64,000 nucleotides of DNA from Orobanche coerulescens (taxonomy: Eukaryota; Streptophyta; Magnoliopsida; Lamiales; Orobanchaceae). The stretch spans positions 46,959,001 through 47,023,000 of the forward strand of contig CM065806.1 of assembly GCA_033398695.1 (NCBI GenBank), written 5' to 3'. The translations under genes were made by a program, and so were the position numbers. The notes under the pieces were generated by a model. It was not told the origin of the DNA. It was given only the letters and a program-made list of their open reading frames with translations, and did no database searches. Shown here piece by piece: positions 31,543-42,301 of this stretch (position 1 is its first letter; each line of letters opens with the position of its first letter).

Positions 31543-32715
31543 AGCAACTTCGGCTTATCTGTGAGTAACGGAGGACTGTGGAGCCCTCGGCCCCTGTTAC
31601 TGCAGACGAGCCACCGATCTCTGTGCCTCCGATTTCCGCGATTCCTCCGGTGGAGGGGTCCAGGCCATCTTGGCTTTTCTTCAGTCCATGGCGACTGCTG
31701 AGGCCGAGACTTCGCATGGCAGTCCGTTCTTCGGTCGTGACCCAGAGAAGGTCGAGAGGTAAGCCTGGTTGTTTTGCCAAGTTATGAAACTTGTGCACGA
31801 AACACACTTAACTCTTTTGTCATTTGTGCAGGGTCCGCCATTCCGACCCGAATTACTCACCGATGGTGTTGGATTTCCTGTCGAGCAAAGCTCCTCGCGA
31901 GGTCAGCGATATCCCTTCCTACGTTGCTCGGGCTACCGCTTCCCTCACGAAGACCTAGACGACCGATCTGGATGCGATCGCACGCAGGCGATCTGCTGAC
32001 GCGATGCAGGCTACTTTCGCGTTGGCCCTTCAGACGGCGACGATGGCAGCTCAGGCCATGAGGGACTACGAGGGGCCGTCTCCATGCGGACCTCGAAACC
32101 GAACGGATACAAAACATTGAGTTTGTCGACCGGCTCGCGGCCATGGAGAAGAGCTCCGCGGAGGCGGCTAAGCAGGCGAGGCAGGATGTTGACCGGGTGC
32201 GGGCGACAACAGACCGAATGTGGGACCAGATGACGGAAGCCCGCAGGTCACACACGGACGCGCAGAAGGAGGCCGACCAGCTGAAGGTGACCGTCGCCCG
32301 ATTGACCAGCGAGCTTGCATCCTCGAAGGAAGAGGTGGCCGCCAAAACTGCCGAGCTCGAGGGCGCAAGCCAAACGGTTTCAAAGTAGAAGGAAAAGCTG
32401 AAGGCGACTGAGGCCGATCCCTTCGTTAACGTGGAGTACGTCAGCGAATTCGCTTACTATATGTCTTATGCTGACGCGATCCACGCCGCTAAGAAGGGAG
32501 GGCTCGAGGTCGGCCCTTTGGCGGAAAATTTCAAAGCCTATGCGCTGGAGCATCCTCTGCAGCATGACTTCACCGTGCCAATCCTCGACCTTTCCGCAGA
32601 TCTTGGGATTGTCTTGAGCTGGTACCCGTTGCCGGACAACCTTGTCCATCCGGGTGCCCCAGAGGATGGGGGTTCAGAGCCTGCTGCTGGCGGTGTAACG
32701 GGCGCCGATCCTTGA
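31543..32715 (+). pseudogene. Antisense accessory gene of element A, 3' exons
   Basis: Continues exon 3 of the 8697 gene after the B insertion. Intron 3 is 31759-31831 (GTAAGC...TTTGTGCAG). The last exon carries MVLDFLSSKAPREVSD, an Ala-rich helix and a coiled coil (about 32140-32400, with EEVAAKTAELEGA), then a globular tail ending at 32715. Stops at 31956 (TAG) and 32386 (TAG), plus a one-base shift near 32082, break it. An early TAA (31564) may be secondary or may lie in an unrecognised short intron. Coiled coils suggest oligomerisation; the function is unknown. 32716-33274 shows no gene. Confidence 0.65.
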
Positions 32716-33274
32716 ACTTTTATGCTTTTTACTTGTAATTTTTTGTAGCTTTCGTTGTATTTTTGCCTTCGGGCGACCGTGTTTGTATTTTTATTCCAAG
32801 TGATGAAATAAATGTTCACTTTTCTGATTTCTTGATTGTATGATTGTCTTTCTGAGTCTTTTGCATGACTTTATACAAGTGTTTGAGGGTCGATTGTTGT
32901 GTGTACATCTCCAAGTGAATTGATAAACTCATATTGATAACTTTTAGAACAAAGTCGATCGCTGCACATACATCTGAATAATGCCGATCGCCATACCTGT
33001 ATTTGAGTAGAGACGATCGTGGTATATATAGCTCCACTCTCCCCCCTTGTTTTTGTTTACTTAGTGAAAGTAAGGGGATGAAAATAAATCGTTTAGTGAG
33101 CGGTCTTCAATTTTGCAGATTCCTTGAGGAAGGCCGACCATACCGGCCTAGAGGAACCGTGCACAATCGTGGAGTTCAATGGAACCGACCTCCGCGACCA
33201 TGTCTTGTGCGCGAGCAACATTCCGTCTGATGGCCAACTTCTCGCGACTCACTTAATTGTGAGGGTCCTCCGTA

Positions 33275-33800
33275 GGCTGCGCCCGCCTCGTATTTAAACG
33301 AAGGGCGAGCGGTCTTGGTCTGGAGGAGTCCTTGCACGGGGCGTCATCGGATTAATCGACTCCACGACCGCGGATTGATAGCACTTTTCTACCTCGGATC
33401 TTCATGTTAGATGGCGATCCTCGACGGTATACGTTGTGACGGGGGGAGGGACGCGTCGCATTGTCCAGATCCACCATGTTAGGTGATGGACCTTTGAGGG
33501 CGGGTGAACGTGTCCACAGATCTATTTTGGAGGGCCCTTTGGCTACGCCCGCCTCATATTTAAACGAAGGGCAAGCGATCGCTGCCCAAAGGAACCTTGC
33601 ATAGTCATAGAGAACGGTTCCATCGTCCTCCACAACTATGTCGGCACTCTTCTACCTCGGACCGTCATGTTAGATGGCGATCCTCGACGGTATACGTTGT
33701 GCTGGGGAGGAGATCGCCTGCCTAGGTCCATCATGTTAGATGATGAACTTTAGAGGGCTGGCGAGTCATCCTCTTTTTCGAGGCGTTACTCAGGCAGTAG
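33275..33800. repeat. Two tandem copies of about 265 bp in element A
   Basis: GGCTRCGCCCGCCTC followed by TATTTAAACGAAGGGC starts at 33275 and again at 33541. Both units then carry TCTACCTCGG, CATGTTAGATGGCGATCC and CGACGGTATACGTTGTG. The block lies between gag and the antisense gene, where pol would be in a full element. 33801-33970 is unique and holds no gene. Confidence 0.85.
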
Positions 33801-33970
33801 CCTTTGGTTTGACGTGGTGGGAATCGGGGAAAGACTTTCGAAGTTCCCACCTCTTGATTGAAGCATATAGATCCGACCGCCGAGGTTGATCGGGGGTTTG
33901 ACTCGTATGAGTCTTTCGGCCTGTCGCGTTCGACTCTGGCGACCGGTTTGGGAGATTGACGGGGCTCCGA

Positions 33971-35545
33971 CTAAGCCAATAAACTATTCAGCTTGTCCTC
34001 CTCGAACAATCTCCAGAGTTGTCTGAGGAGGTTGCGACATTGGTTGGTGCTGTGACCGGGACTCTTGTGGTAAGCACAATATTTATTGTGGTCCAGATGA
34101 CCGTTGTCCCTTAACGCCTTGGGCTTGCTTAGCGGTTCGCTCCCCTTGATGGCGTAAAAAATATGAGCCGGAGTTTGGTTGAACTTGTGGAGGAGATGGG
34201 CTTCCACCTCCTCGAAGGCCTTGAAATCACCGGGTGGCTTGGTGACTGCCTTGTTGGATTTGGCGATCGTCGTATTTTGGACAGGAGGCGGCGTCTCCTC
34301 ACCTAGGCGAAGGGTGAGGAGCCTCTGCCTGGCCAGAAAATCGACAGCCTTGGCGCGGAAGATCGCATAGGTTGGAGGGATGTTCTTCGTGAGGTGTCTG
34401 AACATAGGTGAATGACCATAGAATTCCCTCAGGACCGAGTAGAGGGCGAGCTCGTCGCTATTGGGCTCTCCGGTGAGGACTATTTCATCCACCCCGTCGA
34501 TATAATCTGCATCGGACTCGTCTTCCCCCTGCCTAATTTTCATCATGCGGTGGGGGCCTTCTGGTCTGGCGACCTTGGCAGCGAAGTATGACGTGAAGTC
34601 GCTCGCCAGTTTCTCAAAGGAATTGATTGATCACGGTGTCAGGGAGACATACCACCTATGGGCCAGATCGCCCAATGTTAACGGGAATATTCGGCACCTG
34701 GTCGCATCTGACGCCCCACATCCGGTCATGTAGATCCGGAACTTGCTCAAGTGGGCCTCGGGGTCCGATCTTTCCTCATACAAAGGTGTTTGAGGAGGAG
34801 CGATTCTTGGTTGCACGGGGGCAAGCTCGATGTGGACCACGAGTGGCTCACTCGGTCTGATGATCTTTCTACTGGCGCCTGCCCCAGTTCCCATGAGCGC
34901 TTTCATCTCGTCGAGCTGGCATTGCGTAGCGGCCATCGCCGTGGCCTGGCTGCTCGTGGCTAGGCGCTCGGAGCGGGAGCCGAGGTGACTAAGCACTGAT
35001 CCCCTGGCTCCGCTGTTGACGATGTCTTTGCCGCGGGGCTCGATTCTTCGGCGGATGGGAGCCAAACGGCTGACCTGTTTTTGATCGGGAGTTGGGTATG
35101 CCGAACTCCTGGTGACGGATTCAGACTCCGTCGTTTCATGGTTGGGGCCGGAATGCCCCGATCGCCACGATGGATCGCTTCCTAGGCGGCTGAATACGGA
35201 ACCGTCCCGCCTTGCGAGAGCCTTTCCTCGTGAATCGGGGCTTTCTGACGATCGTTCGACAAGTAACCCCTTGAGTTTCCGCTTGCCCGCGCGGCGGATG
35301 GCCGAGGGGGTTATGGCGGGCGCTTCGCATGCTCTCCGTCGCTCCCTTAGGATGGCCATAGCCTCCTCGATCTGTTCCGTGGTTTGGAACTGGTCAAGTG
35401 AGAGGTCAGCCGCCCCTGGGGGTGGGATCGAGAGTCTTGCATCGTCGCGGCTACCCTCTGCTGTAGGTTGGGGCTCGGATTGAGACGGAATATGACGTCC
35501 GGCGGATCGGAGAGTGGCTCTCTTCGCTGTGGTGGCAGACGTCAT
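33971..35545 (-). pseudogene. gag: Element A gag (Tat-type), one internal stop
   Basis: ATG 35545. The N-terminus is Arg/Ser-rich and low in complexity. The retrotransposon gag domain includes SDPEAHLSKFRIYMTGC and FPLTLGDLAHRWYVSL, and after TGA 34631 the same frame gives FEKLASDFTSYFAAK. The zinc knuckle is CAYHKSPGHSTNQC (C-x2-H type), typical of Tat elements. Gag ends at 33971 and no protease follows. Apart from the single TGA the frame is open for about 525 codons, which suggests fairly recent loss or selection on gag. It would supply capsid for the element. Confidence 0.82.
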
Positions 35546-35650
35546 GATTCTGAAGGTTTTTCTTTGAAGAACAGTGAGTGTTTCTTCAAGTATATGCCCC
35601 GGAGAACAGTGAGTGTTCTTCGAAACGGTCGGAATGAAAATGAAGGTACG

Positions 35651-35667
35651 CTCTTCTTCTAGCGCCA
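35651..35667 (-). other. Element A primer-binding site
   Basis: Minus strand TGGCGCTAGAAGAAGAG begins two bases after the 5' LTR. A TGGCGC start is typical of Tat/Athila-type elements rather than the initiator tRNA-Met site of B, C, D and E. Confidence 0.75.
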
Positions 35668-35669
35668 AT

Positions 35670-36621
35670 TGTTGTTACCCAAAATATTATTCAGAGGGGA
35701 TTGCTGGAATGGATGAGTAACAAACAAATACGAGAGCACGTCCGTGGGGAAGTAAATAACACAAGATTTGTCGGGGTTGTTAGTCCTGGGCTTGAATGCT
35801 CTCGCGAGATATTATTAATACGCATACTTGGGAGTACAAATATTAATGTTAGAATACAATTATAATGAGTGTAAAGACCCTAGTTATCTAGCTTTTGAGT
35901 GCTGATGATTGCCGGAAGAACCAGAGTTGATACTCTGTGGGTTCTTGTAACAACGATAGAGTGCTGTGTTAACCGCGAGAAATCGACTGTCTCTCACTGT
36001 GTGAATTAGCTGAACTCTCGTATGGAAATCACTGTTCGTGAACCTCTGAACCTTTTTCCAGTTGCTGAAAGTTTCCTATTTATAGGAGGGGAAGTTGCTG
36101 GGCGATCGCCTCTACTGTATTATAATAAGCGGGCGATCGTCTTTAGCACATGGGTTGGTCTCCTTAAAGTTCGCAGCAGCTGCTGGCAGCCGGATGTGCG
36201 AACCAATGAGAAGACAACACGCGTCCTAAGTCGCTGTCTTGGGAGGTCCCACCTAGGACTTTCGGCGGGTCTGTCGGTAGGTGAGGCAGTCCTTGTCGTT
36301 GACAGCTGTTGATGGGCTGGAGTCAAAGATCCTTAATCCGCAGCGCCATTCGTGGATCTGCACGTAGGTCTTCGATCCGAGATCCGGTCTTCGTAGAAAT
36401 GACGGATGATGGCCTTATACGTGGCATAGGACGGTCGTCTTTGGTCGGGCACCGGAGTCGATCGCTAGGTGCCAAGAGGCGATCGCCCTGGACCTCGATC
36501 GCTCGGCACTGATCTCGCCAGACTTTAGCTTGGCAAGTGTGCCTAGGATTATTTGATGATGTCTTTGGTTGCTCGGCACATACGCCGATCACCGTTGAGG
36601 CGTATAAATCGCCGCACAACA
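35670..36621 (-). repeat. Element A 5' LTR
   Basis: 952 bp, pairs with 7212-8167; ends GCACAACA followed by TSD GAAAG (36622-36626). Confidence 0.9.
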
Positions 36622-37994
36622 GAAAGTACTTTTGGTACCTCGGGTATTTTATCAAGACTTGAACCACAGTTCATAACCGTTTGTTTTGAAAACCTTTGCA
36701 AAAACAGTAACTCGAAACAACAAGTTTCCTTGAAATCGACAACATCAAGATGACCATGTCATCACTTATCATCATCTCAAATAACAACACATAAGGTATC
36801 GCGTGGCCATGCCCTCTTAACACCGACCCTCGAAGGGTTCACCAAATTATTCCCAATTGGTCAAACCATTCATATTAACACTTATCACTTCCACGATCAA
36901 CAATCTCATCGGAATAACATCATACGAGCTCCAAAGTAGGTCCAACTCATGCAAAACACAATCAAATACTCAACCAAAATTCCTTAACAAGAAAGGCAAC
37001 ACAACAATAAATCAAATCACTCGGCCTCACAAGCAATCCGAGTTTATAGTTTAAGTTGAGTAAGATTTTTCATCTTTCACTATTTATTTTTGAAAGTAAA
37101 AATCACATTTTTATTTTGGAATATAGAAATTTTATGGTGCAAAAGATTTTTAAAGTCAAGCACTCAAATTATTTGAAAATAAAAATAATACGTTTAAAAT
37201 TATTTCCGAAAATCCTCTCAACACGACAAAAGATCAACGATGGTAACATTTTACAGAATATCCAAAGTACTTAAAAACACCTCTTTCGAATACCGTTGTT
37301 GGGTTTCATTTGAGAATACAAGGCCGGCTCGCCAATTGCAAAGAATCTTAAAAATCCACACGAAATCGCCGCTTAGTCGCGCCACAAATATTTTCGAAAA
37401 TTGGTTTTCCACAAACTTACTCAAGTCTATGAAATTTTTAGAAAAGCGTTTTCAAACACACATACAGCAGACATAATTGCCAATGTGAACATGTTTGTAG
37501 CATATAACAACAATTAGCCAAAATAGTCAATTCTCAAACACATGCCTATACGGCATTCAAGATCATCAATTCATCAAACACAACTCATTACCACCAAATT
37601 CAAAAAACGTCAACACCATCTATATGAGTTTCTCAACAAACTCTACCGATACATTTCATGGAACACATCAATATTCAAGGTCCCATGTCACTCTACACCA
37701 CTTGGTGTCCAATCCATCAATATCCAGTTCATTACCCACGTAATATGCCACAAGTATCAAATACGAATTCCATCTCGCGACACGAATGTAAATAGAGTCA
37801 TGAAGCACAGATAATAACCATAAAAGAGAAGACTTACATCCACAGGTCGCAGGAAGATGATGGCCGCACCACGATGCTAATCACGACCGACACCTCGCAT
37901 AACGCGTCGCGACACGACTTAGTCGACACAATCCGACAAGACAATATTAGATAATTTACGTCTTGAACCGACAACCTTTGTTTCCACCTCCTAA
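36622..37994 (-). other. Element G leader, minus strand
   Basis: Non-coding AT-rich sequence between the G primer-binding site and element A. It continues at 7211-6843 towards the G gag start. No gene seen; short ORFs here are random. Confidence 0.6.
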
Positions 37995-38005
37995 GCTCGA
38001 TACCA
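37995..38005 (-). other. Element G primer-binding site
   Basis: Minus strand TGGTATCGAGC, a degraded initiator tRNA-Met site, a few bases from the LTR end. Confidence 0.65.
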
Positions 38006-38009
38006 TATT

Positions 38010-39839
38010 CGTAATGCCCCAACTCACTCGGGATTATTACAAGACCGCAGACCCTCTCCATGAGGACCAACCAGGCTATATACGAAAACAAGACATCGTA
38101 TCAAATGCCAACATGGCTAAATGCGAATGCAGAAGACCGATTTGGTCTCTCATCAATTACATACAACTCGAACTTCATATACATCTCTATTTCAAAATTT
38201 ATACCCGCCCAGGGGTCAAAATACAACAACGCACCCATAAGACGGGAGAACATTACAGTGGAAAGAATAATACAATTCGACCAACGAATCCCAATACTGG
38301 CCCTCATGTGATTGGTATCATTTGCCTTCCATCATCCTTCATACCGATCCCATAGTTTGCTCCCCAAGACCTGCACGTACCTGAATGCAATAAGAGGCAT
38401 CCATCCCCGATTACTCGGGGGTTAGCAAACTGCAATTTTGCTAGTGCAAGTATAAAGTGCAATTACGAGCCATACACATCATATTCCAAGAATACAATAA
38501 TCTTGAATAACCAACGAATTAATACAACAAAAGACTTCTCGAAAATTTTCATTGGAGCGAAATAATCCAAAACCATGAAACGGTAATAGAGCAAGTAAAC
38601 GGTTTGTAAAGGATTTTACAGATCTCGGGGGTTTTTAGAGAAAAACATTTCGGATTAAAAAATCCTTATCTTTTCCAAAATCCCTTAGGGTCACATGTAA
38701 TCAATGGTAAATAAATGTAGTTATACATCCTCATCACATAATTTAGAGACTCGGAATCCGCAGCATACATGTAGCATACACTCATAGCTACCCCGTCATC
38801 ATGCTAGCAAGCAACGAATCTCATTCATCGAAATATTAAATTTCATATCATTATCATATTACCAACCTTAAGATTAGTATTCCGGAATAACTAAATCTCA
38901 TACCATAACTCATAATTAACCGTGGATTCGCACTATAAGCTATGATCCATTAGGGGACTCGAAATCCCATCCCGGAGTGGTTAACCCAAAAATTTTCAAT
39001 TGGTCGCACTATACGCAACGACCCCTCAGAGGACTCGAAGTCCTATCCCGGAGTGAACACGTGGTTATACCCACAAGATTGTTCAATGGATCGCACTATA
39101 AGCAACGACCCCTAAGAGGACTCGAAGTCCCATCCTGGAGTGAACATCTTATCAAATACATATATTATACCTCATGATTAACCGTGGATTCACACTACAA
39201 GCTACGATCCCTCAGAGAACTCGAAGTCCCGTCCCAGAGTGGCTAACCCAAAAATGTTCAATGGGCCGCACTATAAGCAACGACCCCTCATAGGACTCTA
39301 GGTCCCATCCTGGAGTGAACATATACAATCACACACCACGAGGAGGTCTATACTTCTCGAACAACACCAAATAGCACCACCTTCTTACAGGGAATCAACA
39401 AAGCAATACAACACAACACTAAGCAATCACCAAACAAATACACATTCCAACATACCACCCTTAATGAGGAAAATGAGCTTTTATAACCACATAACAGAAG
39501 ACGATATATTTCAATTCGCAACCACAATACAGGTATCCGTAAAACTTATCTTTTTACAAAGTACTCAAGCATTTTGAAAGAAAGTCGTTAATGAGATTAT
39601 ATTAATCCTTTGAAAGTTCATTATGAGTACTCAAATAGCACACATGGTCGATTACCAATTATCATATCTACGAAACAAGAAGTGTATGGGCAAGATACTT
39701 GCCTCCAGAACAGCATGCAAATAATCCGACAAACATGGCTCGGTTGAAGTGCTTTGGAACCTACAACTTCCGCAAGAAACAACAAAAATACGATCACAAC
39801 AAGGAGCAAGACTAATAGCAATGGAAATCACCTCAAACC
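38010..39839 (-). repeat. Element G LTR, minus strand, truncated
   Basis: Minus-strand LTR ending ...GAGTTGGGGCATTAC near 38010, with TGTAATAATCCCGAG just before, as in H. It shares the CCGAGTAATCGGGG block with H. Its upstream (promoter) half is missing where F begins at 39840. Confidence 0.75.
38936..39330 (-). repeat. Tandem units in the G LTR (about five copies)
   Basis: Five units of about 75-90 bp containing ACGACCCCTCAGAGGACTCG and CCCATCCCGGAGTG with small changes. Read on the minus strand they resemble the GGTCC-rich units of B and F. Confidence 0.8.
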
Positions 39840-40239
39840 TGTACTACCCGAGATTCTAGATTCCGGTTATTTTTAAATTTTTGTCGGTTGTGCCGGTCAA
39901 TTTGTTCTGTTGGCGATTTCTTGAGATTTTCCCCTATGTTGGGTACGGCATGATGTACCATGTTGTGGTGTTCGTCGAGTACGACTTATCGTTGCGTAAG
40001 TCGAGCTAATCATATGTCCTATTTTATTATTATTCGTCTTATTCCGGATCGTTATTGTGGTTCTATCGTAATTTTCGGATTGTGTTGGAATCGTTCTTCA
40101 GCCGGAGGTTTTCTGGCCGGACCTGTACAAAACGTCGGTGAAAATGGTGTTTCCGAGCGTCGTGTCCTGCACCGTTTGCCGAACGACATTTCCGAGCACC
40201 GGGTGATGCAACTGGTCGGCCAGGACTATCAAAATTTCG

Positions 40240-40434
40240 AGACACGGCCGAGACGCACGCGCAAGTTTTGCGCCAGGTGATGCGCTGTGTCGGACACGAC
40301 CGAGACACACGCGCAGGTGTCTTGCGCCGGGTGTTACGCCGTGTCGGTCAGGTCATGCACTGACCCGAAACACGGCGGTAAACACGGCGCTATTTGGGCC
40401 GTTTGTTGCGCCGTGTTCCACACGGGTATAAATA
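40240..40434 (+). promoter_or_regulatory. F LTR promoter: CGCCGTGT sites and TATA box
   Basis: Inverted and direct copies of CGCCGTGT (for example near 40338, 40372, 40382 and 40409) precede TATAAATA at 40427-40434. The position is the same as for the TAGCGCACGCTA arrays in the other LTRs. Confidence 0.6.
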
Positions 40435-41616
40435 AGGCCAGACAGCCCTGTTTACGCCCATTTTTCATTTCCCCTCCTTCCCTTCCGCGACTGGAGGCTT
40501 GGGGAACTTGAAGGCATATTGTTATATTACGAATCCATGAAGTCCTGGAGTTCCTATCATCGATTAATCCTTCCACAACTGGCTCCGATCGATCGAATCA
40601 AGGTAAGTTTTCTTAAAATCTAGTTTTGAGGATTTCATTCGATTTTGTCCGTTTAATCCAAAATAACTTAGAATAGTGATGGATTGATGATTGTTAAGCT
40701 ATTTTATATCGAACTCCTTGTTGTTCCATGGTTGCAATGCCAAGGATTTTTCGTTTTATTTAGTTTCTAATCGACGCCTTGAAGGTGTTCGATAAAATGT
40801 CACAAAGAGGATTCGGGTGTTCTACGATTATTCTTCCTCGTACGATCGTTAATTTATTGATGGTATGATGTTAGGGTTAGGTTTCTTGCAAAGAACTCGA
40901 GTCGGAACTCTTTCTTTCATCATTTTCTTCAAACTTCCCGATCGATCGTGTTATTATTGATTCCGCCCGGAGAATGTAGGTGTTCGAGGTTTCCCGATTT
41001 AGCCATGTTCGCTTGAGTGTCCTAGATCGATTATCGAGGCAAGTATCTTGCCCATACATTACGTGTTTTGTGGATATGATGGTTGGTAATCGATTTATAT
41101 GTGATAAATGAATTCTTATTAATAACTTTCAAAAGAATCAGATATTTACGATCACGATTTTCTTTAAAGATAACTCGTGTTCCGTGAATTAATGTGCTTA
41201 ATTGAATAGGTGTGTTAGTGTTGAGTATAGGAACGCCTTACTTTCGTGTGATGCCATTTTATGTGATTATGTCATTGGAAAAATTAAAGTTCTAACCTTA
41301 TTGTTAAGATGTGTGCGTGGGGACATGTGGTTATCAATGACCTTGTGACGTGTGATAAAGGTTGTAACTCCTTTATGAGGAGGTTATGCCATTCGGCGTG
41401 GTTGGAAAGGTATTCTATCTCATTGCTATTTGTTTGTTGCTAGTTGCACCATTGGATTCTGGAATTGGTGGTATTGTTTCTCGGTAGTGAGTATGTGTCG
41501 GACAATATGGCCATTCTAGCAAGGTACCTCGACTATATATTTTGTGTGTTTGACCTTTGAGATTTGTGGTTTTGTAAAATATGAGTTGTGAACGATGTGT
41601 GTGTTGATGTTCTTCT

Positions 41617-41755
41617 ACCCAGGGACGGTCTGACGGGGCTTCTGGGGGCTTATACTAATGGGTACGGCCGCGGAAGTGGTTTCCCACCCAGGGACGGTCC
41701 GACGGGGCCTCTGGGGGTCGCTACTAATGGGTACGGCCACGGGTTACCAGGTGTG
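41617..41755 (+). repeat. Two tandem units of 69 bp in F LTR
   Basis: ACCCAGGGACGGTCYGACGG starts at 41617 and 41686, each followed by ACTAATGGGTACGGCC. Clearly related to the B units (GGGTCCGACGGGGCC...ATGGTATAGCCC). Confidence 0.85.
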
Positions 41756-42301
41756 GTTTTTCGTGATGTTGATGTTGATGTTTTGCTGACTAGTTGTGAT
41801 ATGTCCGAAGTATCACAATGTTTTATGCTCGGGGTCGAGAGACATTATATATAGAGTCTTGGTGTTAGGCTATAATGACACAAGAGTGATGTGTTGTGTG
41901 TGATTTGTCCCTGGAAGTGAATTGATGTGGATGGTTGGGTCGTGGACCCCGTGTTTTGTGAAATGATTTGTATTTGGAAAAACGAACATTGGGCTGTGAC
42001 CCTAAGTGGTTTTTGATAAACTGAGGATTATTCAATCCCAAATGTTTTCAAAACTTTCGAGATTTTAAATTGATTTCCAAAATGACCACTTGTTTCATTT
42101 ATACTTTTTCGATTTAAAAAATTTATTCGAATGAGAAATCTCGGAAAGCTTTTGTTGTGACTAACATGTAGATGATTTTATTTATTATATTCTCGGAATG
42201 TGTTGTGTATGGTTCGTATTTGCATTTTATGCTTATACTAGCAAAACAATGGAGTATTTGGGGGGTGGATGTCTGTTCTGCGTCTAGGTACATGCAGGTT
42301 T

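Larger units (their letters stand above)
7212..36621 (-). mobile_element. Element A: Tat-like non-autonomous LTR element (gag only)
   Basis: Two LTRs of about 955 bp (TGTTGTTACCC...GCACAACA) bracket the element, with perfect TSD GAAAG. On the minus strand the order is 5' LTR, PBS TGGCGC-type, gag with a zinc knuckle, non-coding repeats, a gene on the opposite strand, a purine tract and the 3' LTR. No protease, reverse transcriptase, RNase H or integrase was found between gag and the 3' LTR. Without the nested element B its length is about 8.0 kb. This layout matches the class called TR-GAG or Tat derivatives; mobility would need enzymes from a relative. Confidence 0.85.
39840..42301 (+). mobile_element. 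Gypsy LTR F, 3'-truncated by element D
   Basis: Starts TGTACTACCCGAG, the usual start of this LTR group. It has a TATA box at 40427 and two GGTCC-rich tandem units, and ends abruptly at the copia LTR of D. No coding sequence of its own is present. Upstream of the TATA box the repeated motif is CGCCGTGT/ACACGGCG rather than TAGCGCACGCTA. Confidence 0.75.

Noticed and set aside
31561..31605. Short intron GTGAGT...TGCAG in the antisense gene
   Set aside because: 45 nt is shorter than usual for plant introns; the TAA there may simply be a decay stop. Left unresolved.
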